NCBI GenBank assembly: GCA_019633425.1
Contig: WSUB01000173.1
Location: forward strand, 1-64,000
DNA: 64,000 nucleotides
DNA from: Tulasnella sp. 424
Taxonomy: Eukaryota > Basidiomycota > Agaricomycetes > Cantharellales > Tulasnellaceae
Direction of reading: 5' to 3'
Both the position numbers and the translations under genes were made by a program. The notes under the pieces were generated by a model. It worked only from the letters and a program-made list of their open reading frames with translations, had not been told where the DNA came from and did no database searches. Each line of letters opens with the position of its first letter. Within the stretch, counting starts at the first letter, position 1. Of this stretch, positions 56,701 through 64,000 are shown piece after piece.

Positions 56701-57484
56701 TAAAGTCGATCTTACAGTCGTATGATCGGTGTGGGGGAAGCGCATGGTCGTTCGTTGGTTCTCTGAAGACGTCAAGAAATTCGTGGAGTTCTGCCGGAAC
56801 TGCCTCTTCCAGGGGTTTCGCTTCTTTAACGTGTTCTGAGGCGATTTTGGCCGATATGCTGGTTCCAGCGATGGCGTCGGTTATGCTTGCTAGAGAGTCT
56901 TCGTCGACTGGTGGGAAGTCCAATACTTCGGGCGGGGGTTCCGTTCGGTCTGGTTGTCCGTTTGCCTTTCCTAGTACGTCGGCTGGGGTGTCCAGGCAGT
57001 TGTGAGAGCAGTATGGGTCTCGAAAAGTGATTCGGCGGGTTCTCCAATCGATTTCAGGATTATGCCTGTGGAGCCAAGGCGCTCCTAAGATTACTGCATG
57101 CCTCCCGATTTTGGCAACGTCCATTACCAGTTTCTCCTCATGGTTTCCCATCCTAAGTCGTCCTCTTACTTCACGGTCAATGATTCCAAGAGATCGTCCG
57201 TCTATAGCGGCAGGGTAACGAGGGAATTCCTTTCGCCAGGTTGGTAGGCGATTTCGTTCGACAAAGTCTTTATTAATGAATTCAGAGGTGGCGCCAGAGT
57301 CGATCATGGCGGTTGGGAATGCTGTGACTTGGTCGGTGCTCAGCTCAGTAGGTACGATCAGATGCGTAGAAGGGTCGAGTGGCGTCATACGAATCTTATT
57401 GGGCATGGGATATACATGATCAGTACCTAAGAGCTGAGACCTTTGAGCATGGCGTGGCACAGTCACTACACGCTGTGGGGAAAA
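53735..57484 (-). CDS. pol: Gypsy B Pol polyprotein (PR-RT-RNase H-IN-chromodomain)
   Basis: Replicates and integrates the element. Domains: aspartic protease AMIDSGATSEFI (about 57275-57310); RT with KLDLRWGYHLMRI, MPFGLCNAPAVFQRF and the catalytic NYLDDTMPA (about 56205-56235); RNase H starting ILETDASGYAYGA (about 55760-55800), with WDKEMMAIVRAL; integrase zinc finger H..H..C..C (HDSLMGGHGG..., CDNCQRNKHH, 54900-55030); core with SYDFITKLP, SDRGPQFNA and TDGQTERTNQ (all three acidic residues present); chromodomain EEWEVEKILNSRYWYGRLQY...LKWKGF (about 53860-53970), a reader of histone marks that steers integration in chromoviruses. Expressed by -1 frameshift from gag: the pol frame is open from the slippery site at 57481-57487. 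Apparently intact. Confidence 0.93.
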   Translation of the reverse strand, partial: FSPQRVVTVPRHAQRSQLLGTDHVYPMPNKIRMTPLDPSTHLIVPTELSTDQVTAFPTAMIDSGATSEFINKDFVERNRLPTWRKEFPRYPAAIDGRSLGIIDREVRGRLRMGNHEEKLVMDVAKIGRHAVILGAPWLHRHNPEIDWRTRRITFRDPYCSHNCLDTPADVLGKANGQPDRTEPPPEVLDFPPVDEDSLASITDAIAGTSISAKIASEHVKEAKPLEEAVPAELHEFLDVFREPTNDHALPPHRSYDCKIDFIPGAELPKPGGLYAGSAEDSKELRKWIDENLAKGYIRESKSQVASPCFFVGKKDGKKRLVIDYRKINDITVKDQYPIPLTSDLIDRLSDKEWFTKLDLRWGYHLMRIAEGDEWKTAFRTRYGLFEWTVMPFGLCNAPAVFQRFINHILHDLLDTSVVNYLDDTMPATKTRKENVEVTKEVLRRLRANNLHCRPEKCEFFVQETDYLGLWITPKGIAMDKHKVEAIQDWPTPRNVKDIQTFLGFANFYRRFIKDFSDITGPITNLLRKDTKWDWSEECQEAFGKLKERFTTAPVLVHYDPEKPCILETDASGYAYGAVLSQKSNDGKIHPIAFMSKSMTPAERRYDIWDKEMMAIVRALVYWRHYLEGAKFTIRILTDHKNLEYFKKAQILNDRQFRWLQTLQCYDFVISYRPGSKSGKPDALSRRPDHRPEEGAEEPPLTLLPTSRIVEIDAITLLPPSTFAEINADNEDDEQEEVQLATDREIVDKIGWKLHEDPNIESILAYFDANPEAAPARVRKEMTDWSLDEGLLRFRGRIYVPNDDDIKRSILQLYHDSLMGGHGGQAKTLELVSRGYYWPSMKAYVNRYVDACDNCQRNKHHYSKPVGLLKPLPVPTGPWQDISYDFITKLPETRQGNDTIMVVVCRLLKEAHLIATKEHGLDAAKTAELFIANIWRLHGLPLRVVSDRGPQFNAPFLKSLYGGLGVKPVLSTAYHPQTDGQTERTNQTIEGFLRIFCNHRQDDWDELLPFAEFSYNNSIQSSIGMSPFMASRGYNPILTDLPSSAQSNPSAEERLGRIAAVQKEIQSAMALAQERQKEYYDRHREQEPSYEPGDKVWLEARNIQTDRPSDKLAAKRLGPFKVEKKISSHAYQLMLPATMRIHPVFHVSLLTPHTRDTIPGRTQPVPPPVIVEDQEEWEVEKILNSRYWYGRLQYLLKWKGFGDEENKWEYAEQLEHMPDLIQEFHQRFPDAFGPELRQRPTRQQPPRRRP

Positions 57485-58704
57485 CCCTGCGAGAAACCTC
57501 CATCATCGGGATCGGAACGACTGGTGGACTGGGGGGCGATGGAGACAGTGAAGGAACTGTTGGGACGAGGACTGGGGGTGTTGATAATAGGAGAAGGTTG
57601 GGTAGCTGCAATGGTAGGGGCGTGATTGGATGGGTAGTCGATGACTCCTTGACGTTGCTGGTGAGCGGCGGCGGTGTGACCCTTCTCTCCGCAGTAGTAG
57701 CACAGCCCTTGATTTCGACGGCATGCTCGTTCTTCGGGCGTCAATCTCCCCCTTCTGGTGGCGTCGATATGGATGGGAACTGGTTGATTGTGGGTGAAGG
57801 CGTTGGGGGCCTGGGAGGAAGGTTGAGGGGCAGGAGTGGGAGTCGGGCGTGGTGGCGGTCGATGCTGGGGCCTGTTGTTACTATGGTCGTTTCCTTTCTC
57901 CTGCTTTCGTTCCCAAAGGCGGTCATCAATTCGGATACTGAGCTCGATGAGTTTTTCCAGCGTAGCGGGTTTGTCATGGTAGACCAATCCATCTTTGACG
58001 TCTGCGCGGAGTCCCTGTCGGTAGGCGTGCATGAAAGCTTGCTCGTTCCAGGCGATGTCGGCCTTGATGCGTCTAAAGTCGGCGGCGTAGGTGGCGGCAG
58101 GTCGATTACCTTGGGACAGCGCTTCCAGTTTCCGGACGGCCGTTCCCTCTTTGTCTGGGTCCCCGAATGCTTTGATGAACTCATCTTTGAAGTCGCTCCA
58201 GTCACTTGATGCCGTTAGGGATTGCGTCATTAGGAGGTCCTTGAGAATGATGTCTCCCCAGGCTTGTGCGGTCCCAGTAAGGTAACTGAGAGCGAACTGA
58301 ATCTGGGCTTCGTCGTCGGGGAAGTCGCTTGCACGTGCTCGGAAGTAGTTTTCGCAGCTTAGGATGAATCTCTCGGCATCTCCTCCTCGATTTTTCCCAT
58401 CGTAGGTATCCGGCTCCTTGATCTTCATTCTGGTGGTTTTGGTGGTAGTGGGCTGGACTTGGGTGCCGACTCCTGAGGCTTGCAGGGCGGCGACGATGGC
58501 AGCGATTAGATTCGGGTCTACTCCTGTGGGAAGAGTTGGCTGAGGGTTCTAAGTACTGGTGTTGGGTTGGGGCCCGGTGTTGCCGGCGTTGCCGGTTCCT
58601 GATGGATTCTGTAGATGGCTCATTGGAATAGTTGTTCTTCTTGGGGTGTTTGGAGCGGAGGCTGATCTGAGGTTGAATGCCGATGGTTGTGAGGCAAAGT
58701 TCAT
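57466..58704 (-). pseudogene. gag: Gypsy B Gag, one early stop
   Basis: ATG at 58704 (MNFASQPSAFNLRSASAP), overlapping the ORF0 stop as ATGA. Capsid part MKIKEPDTYDGKNRGGDAER, LTGTAQAWGDIILKDL, FGDPDKEGTAVRKLEALSQG; zinc knuckle CYYCGEKGHTAAAH (about 57665-57705); stop TAG at 57466-57468. A TAG at 58549-58551 (after PNTST) interrupts the N-terminal linker. All later parts are open, so an internal start at the M of MKIKEP (58428) would give the whole capsid. Confidence 0.88.
57481..57487 (-). promoter_or_regulatory. -1 frameshift slippery site GGGTTTT (gag-pol)
   Basis: In gag codons the minus strand reads CAG GGT TTT, the X XXY YYZ pattern, 12 nt before the gag stop. After a -1 slip the pol frame is open through TCC CCA CAG CGT GTA GTG. 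The same heptamer at the same place is present in Gypsy A (22456-22462) and Gypsy C (35918-35924). Confidence 0.7.
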
Positions 58705-59111
58705 ATACTATCGTATTCGGCGATGGTGTCTGCTGGCAGCACTTGGTAGGCTCGGAGGAGAGAACTGGTTGTGGGAACGTAGGGGATCAAGAGGTTGGTG
58801 CAGGAGAATGAGATGTCGGATTCTGGGAAAGTGTCGATGAGGTAGGCAAGAGTGGCGGAAGGACAATCGGTGATATCGATTCTTGTGTGTTTAGTGGCTT
58901 GAGCGATTCTCTTCTTGAAGTTATATGGCTTTCCGTTGGTTGCGTAGTATTCGACTGGCTTGAAGACTTGTTCTGTGATAGGGTACTGATACTGTGGTTC
59001 GATGAGGTCGAGGACTTGTTGTTCTTCTTTGATTTCTCGTAGTCTTTGGAGATACTCGTTGGTCTTGGGGCTGAGTCGAGAGGTTTCTTGGAGTCGAGGA
59101 ATTCTTGGCAT
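58701..59111 (-). CDS. Gypsy B ORF0: conserved 136-aa protein before gag
   Basis: ATG at 59111, 40 nt after the 5' LTR, so it is the first ORF of the RNA. Stop TGA at 58701-58703 overlaps the gag ATG (58702-58704) as ATGA, suggesting termination-reinitiation. Visible text: MPRIPRLQETSRLSPKTNEY, YQYPITEQVFKPVEYYATNG, FKKRIAQATKHTRIDITDCP, SATLAYLIDTFPESDISFSC, LIPYVPTTSSLLRAYQVLP. Mostly soluble, basic centre, no signal peptide, no domain recognised. Gypsy A carries the same ORF at identical length with only a few substitutions, and Gypsy C a distant version, so it is a stable part of this lineage. It may be a separate Gag N-terminal module. Confidence 0.72.
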   Translation of the reverse strand: MPRIPRLQETSRLSPKTNEYLQRLREIKEEQQVLDLIEPQYQYPITEQVFKPVEYYATNGKPYNFKKRIAQATKHTRIDITDCPSATLAYLIDTFPESDISFSCTNLLIPYVPTTSSLLRAYQVLPADTIAEYDSI

Positions 59112-59140
59112 GAACTATGGATATGGGTTGCTCTAAGGAG

Positions 59141-59151
59141 ATTCCGCCTAA
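59141..59151 (-). promoter_or_regulatory. Gypsy B primer-binding site (self-priming type)
   Basis: Minus strand TTAGGCGGAAT directly after the 5' LTR. Nine bases pair with ATTCCGCCT in the LTR (59288-59296), the predicted RNA 5' end. This matches the Tf1/sushi scheme, in which the RNA's own start primes reverse transcription. Confidence 0.65.
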
Positions 59152-59578
59152 TGTCAGGGTTCCCTTAAGGTAGAAACCGAGCAAGGCGTATCTGACGATA
59201 GACTATGGTTTGGCAGAGAGAGATCACTAGGCAAGATCGTTGCTCTAGCACGATGGTTGAGAAGTGGACTGTGATTGAATAGACAAGAGGCGGAATGAGG
59301 AACAAACCTCCTCATTCCGCTGTACTTAAATACTAACGAGTGGCTGTGACTAGAATGTCCCGGTATAGTAAAGAACGTGGTGGAACCCAGTGGAAAGGCT
59401 GACGCGTTGCATGAGTAAGAACAATGAGGGGTGCATGAGGAGATGAATAAGAAACGTGCGGTGGTAGTGAGGCATACAAGGTGAAGTGCGGGGATCAGTC
59501 GATCACGATAGACACGTGATGGGAATCCCGACTGGGTCACATGACTGGGAAAGTAGATCATGTGACGAGGTCGTCACA
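59152..59578 (-). repeat. Gypsy B 5' LTR
   Basis: 427 bp, looks identical to 53298-53724 by eye. Followed on the minus strand by the PBS. Confidence 0.95.
59288..59332 (-). promoter_or_regulatory. Gypsy B LTR promoter: TATA box, hairpin, predicted RNA start
   Basis: On the minus strand TATTTAAG (59332-59325) is followed by the hairpin gaatgagga-loop-tcctcattc and then ATTCCGCCT. The predicted RNA start, A at about 59296, is ~36 nt from the TATA box. The same arrangement and spacing occur in the LTRs of Gypsy A, Gypsy C and the solo LTR. Confidence 0.55.
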
Positions 59579-61859
59579 AGATGAGCGACAGTGTAATCTC
59601 CTAAAGACTCCAAAGTTACTTTCACTCCATTTTCAAGGCTGAGATTGAGCCCACCCTGAACACGGGGGAGTTCTGATTGTTGACCCGTTTTGAAGCATTC
59701 AGCTTGCCGGATTTCTTAAGGTACTTCATCTGACGTTCATATCACTTATGTCACTGTCTATGGCCTCGGAGAATGGTGTACAGCCCTCAACCTGTGTATA
59801 AACAGGGGAGACTTGGTCGTATGCATTAGCCATAATTGTCATGGCATTACGAACCTCTTTGTCAGAGGAGGATTCTTCATTTGCTGTGGAAGTAAGCGTA
59901 TCTTCGGTCTTGTCGACATCTGAATCACCATCCAAAGCTTCATCCTGAATCAATGCTGATTCCAAGTCTCCATTCATGGCAGTCAAGTCCGGTCCCCCAT
60001 CTTCAATAGCCGGCACGTATATGTTAGGGGCTCGGCCCTCTCAACGGAGTATATCATGCGTAATACGTGCATCTTTACATTCATTCAGAACATTCATGTT
60101 ATGCATGACGAGTCGGAGGTTCTCGGGAAAATCGAAGTGGTCAAAAGCGTCCGACCAGGACTTGTTGGGGTCCTGAATATCTCTCACTTATTGCCAGGGC
60201 TTGGATAAGATCAACATTGCACGGCACCACTCTTCGCGAGACTCGAGATTGTTTTCGGGTCATGAAACGGAAGGTCCTAGAAGTACAGGAACTAGTGGGA
60301 CATCTCTCTTTCGAAACATGTGTGTATCAGCTTGAGGGTGCATTTCAACACCAAGTGTCGAGTAGGTTCCCCGGTCTAAAGGTTTTCTCCCTGCAGTATT
60401 CTCATTTCTCTTCGCTTGCCTAGCTTCGTCATATGGCTTCGATATTTTAACGACTCCGGCTACAAACTCCCACAGCAACATGGTTAAAAAGGGAGAATTG
60501 GACGATTGAAGGCGATAGTCATAGATCTGGTTCGAAGCTGTAACGGAATTCTCGATGAGTGACAGAATAACTTCAGGCTCAGTGTCTATGAGATTTTCGG
60601 CATCGTCTGACTCGGCAAGCAAACTTTCAGAACAATCTTGCGCATTTGTAGCATGTTCCTCACTTGCCTCGTGCCGATAAACAGGAATTTTGGTATTCCG
60701 GAAGGAATCGCAATTGTTATCCTGCTTTCGGACCCGACGATCAAAATAACCCCAGTAAAGAATCTGAAACTTATGGCTTGTATAGTGATCACCACCTCCA
60801 ATGATGAAACTCATGACTTGCTGGTGCGATAACTCTGTACGAGACATCATAGCATTTACACTTTTCGTCAAGAGGCTTTTCTCCTTCAGACCCTGGTCAA
60901 CCCCCGCCTGGCCATCAAATTTGAGCTCGTTCCGTTCGATTGCGTACGTCAGGGCTGCTAGTCCTATATGAACCGGAAGTACGGTCTTAGTCACATAGTC
61001 GGTAAAGTAATACACAGTGGCTTTGGCTCCTTCTCCAGAACCAATATATTTGATACCCATATTCCCTTGAATCAGACCGATCACAACAACCTGATAGTTA
61101 TTAATTTGCGGGTGCCACCGACGTAAGACAATAGATCCAGTTTCCTCATCTATATAAGAATTTAAACGGGTTGTCCCATTGATTCCCATTCTACAGTGCT
61201 CGTCGTCGCGTGGTTCCGATTTTTTAAGTTTCTTCCAGCAAGTGTCAGTGTGAATATGCCAATTACATATGTCAGACACATACTCCAAAAAATCGTTGTC
61301 GAATTTAGTCAAATCTTTGTAGTCCGCAATTTGCGGGCCATAGACGGAGCTTGGGTGAGGCTTTTCCCTGGAGTGAATTGGTTTCGGTACAGAAGGATCT
61401 GTGACTGGCTGACTTGCATCTGGCAAAGCTGTCCGTATATTCTCCTCTAACCATGCAAACATTCGCTTCTCGTATTCCGGATCAGAAGCCCTCCTATCTC
61501 GCAGAGCCTGTGGATTTAGGTTTCCTTTTAACCAAATCAATAAGTGTAGGTGTAATGTGCCTTTTCCTTGTGCCTCAACTGTTCCGTAATACGCGGTACA
61601 GATACCAAACAGACCTTCGCCCTTACCAAATTGCAGGACATGTCGAATGAAACTAGTAATCATAACATCAAAAAAGATCGCCGCTGCTGCTGGGTGATCC
61701 GCTACAAGTTGTGCCTGCAGACACTTATCACCTTTCTCAATAAACTGAAGAGCTCTGGGGTCATTTCCTACACGGACACGAACGAGTGGATGACGGACAT
61801 CAGAGGGGTTGATTGTAGTAAACAAACTGGGGGTTCCTTCCACTGTGCAGGCCAAAGCT

Positions 61860-62003
61860 GCTGAAATGCCGCGTCCCACGGTTGAATTTCAGCAATTCGG
61901 CAGTTTCGGGCTGAAAGCGGTATGACGCAGTTCGGCAAGGTTTTTGCTGAAATTCATCCCCGCTGAAATCTGCTACTTACATGATTAGTTTTCAAATTTC
62001 AGC
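61860..62003. repeat. Subterminal GCTGAAAT / ATTTCAGC repeats
   Basis: GCTGAAAT at 61860, 61946 and 61962; GCTGAAAG at 61910; ATTTCAGC at 61886 and 61996. Both orientations alternate, as expected for transposase-binding sites near a CACTA tip. Confidence 0.65.
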
Positions 62004-62277
62004 TTTTCGAAGAATTCGTTCACGTCAACATTAACAACGTTACGTACCGGCCAGGTGGGTGTGCAGCTCCAAGTAGGAAGCCGTTCCCCAACGGACAATG
62101 AACCAGAGAGTACATAAATAGAAGACAACACATATTGTTAGGTTACAACACATCTTGTAATAAAGTTAAATAATAATCCACCATGTCGGTGTACAATGAA
62201 GCCCACAGAGTTCGAATATATATAGTACCTTTTGCATCTCGAGGAATTCTGCGCGATCAACCTCTCAAGTGTACGAG

Positions 62278-63962
62278 CTACCGTCGTCCAAGTCGAGTGT
62301 TTTGAGGATGTACAGCTGTCTCGGGGTCATCTCCGATTTGGGTGACTTCTCTTGAACCTAACTGCTCCACAAAGATCCATTTGTTGCGATCAACGACGCG
62401 GCCCACCAGGCACTGAAGTGATTGGATATCAATCACTTCAAGCGGATCAAACGTGTTGGCGTGACACACGACTTGCTCAGCACCGTTTTGTCCAGTGGGA
62501 CGGATTGGTAAGACAGCGGCGAGTGCAAGGGTTTCGGGTGTTGTGATCCTGAGCGCTGCGCATGGGGGAATTTTGAGGACGAAAAGGCTCTGTAGTTGGC
62601 CATAATAGTCTGCTTCGACGTCAACCCCGGCTGGAGCCCGATTCCTTCGATGGAAGTGGCGATCTTGTAGCACAGTATACTAATACGACGATTTAGAGTG
62701 TAAGTTAAGAACCCTGAAATGCGGATCTGATAGTTCACCTTCACGAATGTCATATCTCGCCTTCCTGGTCGGCTAGGGTCTTTAATAAAGTCTAGCGCAT
62801 GCATCATATCTCCGTCGTTTAGCCACTGTAATTTACCCCAATGAATTGCACTCCGTGGAATTAAGGATTTGACGTCTGAACGCCGTGCGTTGAAGCGAGT
62901 GGCGATGTGATTGACGAGACGATCAGAGATGAGGTGCGAGAATATCCGAGTTTCAGATGGAGCTACAAATACGGAGTTGGGATCTTCAAGGAGGCGGTAT
63001 AAAAACCGAGATTGTTGGAATTAGAGTGAATGAAAATAGAGGACATCGACGCTTACATCCAAGGACTTGTACTCCTCGTTGTTCGATATCACGACGCTTT
63101 CGCAAGTCGAGGTTTTTGCGGAGGCCATAGAGGATTTTGATTTGATACAGCTGCGAGAGCTCGGTTACCCGTCGGTCGATGCTAGCGTAGGGGAACCGGC
63201 GACTCTTGATCGCAGGGAGGAGAGACCCGCAGAAACGTTCCATAGGAAAGGCCCAGTAACACCACACGGGTCCCATCATGCGAACGCTGTCGGAAATATG
63301 CAGTAGAGCGTGTATTGGTAAAGTGCATACTGGGAGGCGCTGCAGGTCTTCTTGGAGATAGATTCTGTATCGCAGCCGTCAGTCCTCAGCGTTATTCGAA
63401 AGAGAAGCCGCGCTCACCGTTCGTATTCTGTAACCCATTCAGCGAAACCATTTTTGAGTCTGTCGACATCTTCAAAGCTGATTTCCCGACTTAGACATTT
63501 GTTAAGGAGTGAGACTAAACGTGTGAAGTGGGTGTAATAAATCAGTTTCTTGAATCGCTTTCGCAAGAGTGCTGGAGCGAGGTACATGCACCATTGGGAC
63601 CACGACTCGGCGATGAAGTGGCTCCGCTCTTCAGCGATATTTGGAACCCTGCATCCGAAGGCTGAAGGGATTGAGTCCCCTGAGATCTTGCAAGCCTCGC
63701 CAATCGCGCTCCAGATGGTTTTGTCAAGACCGTATTCCTCCTTCCCTTCGTCAAGGTTTTTGTAGTCGCCACACCATAAATTGGCAAGGGTTTTGACGAC
63801 GTTTTCCCACACCACATGCATAAAGTCGTACGGAAATGATTGAGGAAAGCGGAGAGAGGAGAGTTCAGCAAGGATGGGGTAACCTTTGATGCCAGTGGCA
63901 GTCGCCCGACGTTTCTCTTCGGCATCATTGGCAGAGGAGACAACGAAGCTGGCATGGCTCAT
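62278..63962 (-). CDS. Tnp2-type CACTA transposase, C-terminal part
   Basis: Cut-and-paste transposase fragment. First visible exon 63421-63962 and beyond: ATGIKGYPILAELSSLRFPQ, SFPYDFMHVVWENVVKTLAN, LDKTIWSAIGEACKISGDSI, PSAFGCRVPNIAEERSHF, WCMYLAPALLRKRFKKLIYY. After a GT-AG intron (about 63362-63420): QEDLQRLPVCTLPIHALLHI, GPVWCYWAFPMERFCGSLLP, AIKSRRFPYASIDRRV (63070-63360). After an intron near 62985-63060: NARRSDVKSLIPRSAIHWGK, and after another (about 62675-62750) VEADYYGQLQSLFVLKIP to the stop at 62278-62280. The 'SFPYDFMH..WEN' and 'GPVW..WAFPMER..G' blocks are typical of fungal Tnp2 proteins. The catalytic N-terminal part is outside the window. No stop is seen inside the exons. Confidence 0.78.
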
Positions 63963-64000
63963 GAACTGAGAATGGGTTCGAAGAGGAAGGTTTAAGGGAT

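Larger units (their letters stand above)
53298..59578 (-). mobile_element. Gypsy B: young full-length chromovirus
   Basis: 6,281 bp. LTRs 53298-53724 and 59152-59578 (427 bp each) look identical by eye. Perfect 5-bp TSD AGATG (53293-53297, 59579-59583). Order on the minus strand: 5' LTR, PBS, ORF0, gag, -1 frameshift, pol with chromodomain, PPT, 3' LTR. Pol is one open frame of ~1240 codons. The only damage seen is a TAG early in gag. It is the most recent insertion in the window and sits in the Helitron B gene. Confidence 0.95.
51582..61840 (-). pseudogene. Helitron B RepHel, split by Gypsy B, N-terminus cut by CACTA
   Basis: N-terminal part 59584-61840: GTPSLFTTINPSDVRHPLV, HUH motif GKGTLHLHLLIWLKG (about 61515-61560), tyrosine pair in YYFTDYVTKT (about 60985-61020), MGINGTTRLNSY. 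C-terminal part 51582-53297: PIF1-type helicase with EEQERAFRIV, Walker A GGVSGTGKSHVINV (about 53095-53145), LVLDKISMVSAKLL (Walker B with DK for DE, about 52870-52910), IFSGDFGQLRPV, YTDYKSQGRTLEKAIVDL and YVMLSRV. Without Gypsy B and one AGATG, YTVAHL and TIRETDAM join in one frame. Extra stops lie at about 59712-59725 and 60020-60260. The N-terminal zinc part is missing because a CACTA-like tip starts at 61841. Helitron termini not located. Confidence 0.88.
61841..64000 (-). mobile_element. CACTA-like (Tnp2) element, left part in window
   Basis: The plus strand begins CACTGTGCAGGCC at 61841, exactly where the Helitron B Rep homology stops. Behind it, six copies of GCTGAAA(T/G) or its inverse lie within 150 bp (61860-62003), like the subterminal repeats of CACTA elements. 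A Tnp2-type transposase gene follows on the minus strand and leaves the window. The other end and TSD are outside. Confidence 0.6.

Noticed and set aside
57464..57466. GTG at the gag-pol overlap as the true pol start
   Set aside because: The pol frame is already open upstream to the GGGTTTT heptamer conserved in three elements, so -1 frameshifting explains pol better.
24078..59151. tRNA-primed reverse transcription
   Set aside because: The site after each 5' LTR starts TTAGG, not TGG, and pairs with the element's own LTR instead.

Overview
This 64 kb window looks like repeat-rich DNA of a mushroom-forming basidiomycete (Agaricomycetes). The grounds are short GT-AG introns of about 50-75 nt, KDZ, Helitron, DIRS, CACTA and chromovirus elements of the kind common there, an F-box-like protein and several multi-exon proteins of unknown function. 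There are no operons and no bacterial signals. The family names below were recognised by eye from motifs; no search was run.

Layout. (1) 1-6.9 kb: the right part of a MITE, a 24-bp minisatellite, then Helitron A (RepHel gene, + strand), interrupted by two 3-bp-TSD MITEs. (2) 7-12.6 kb: a small TA-flanked inverted-repeat element, a solo LTR, a decayed RecQ-like helicase gene and a degenerate tandem array. (3) 12.6-18.2 kb: an unknown multi-exon gene (- strand) and a DIRS-like YR retroelement (- strand). (4) 18.2-38.7 kb: pieces of KDZ transposase (+ strand) among nested insertions: a ~780 bp palindromic MITE holding Gypsy A, a 6.06 kb DNA transposon with its own 3-bp TSD, and Gypsy C (which contains a 100-N gap). 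(5) 38.7-51.5 kb: the most gene-like part: a multi-exon gene with a MITE in its last exon, a 165-aa ORF, an AT-hook-like protein gene, a Tc1/mariner relic, an F-box-like ORF and another multi-exon gene. (6) 51.5-64 kb: Helitron B (- strand), split by the young chromovirus Gypsy B (identical LTRs, 5-bp TSD) and cut at its N-terminus by a CACTA-like element that runs off the window.

Most interesting. The 6.06 kb element at 25538-31599 has ~235 bp inverted ends matching a 548 bp palindromic MITE at 2444-2991, and both have 3-bp TSDs. It encodes a large zinc-finger protein with an RNase-H-like-looking core that I cannot place in a named superfamily; it is a candidate source element for three MITE families with related tips. 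The three chromoviruses share an extra ORF upstream of gag, a GGGTTTT slippery site at the gag-pol junction, and a primer-binding site complementary to their own predicted RNA 5' end (Tf1-type self-priming).

Most element genes are dead. Many lesions are CGA-to-TGA or GACGAR-to-GACAAR changes, i.e. CpG transitions, as expected from methylation-driven decay or a RIP-like process.
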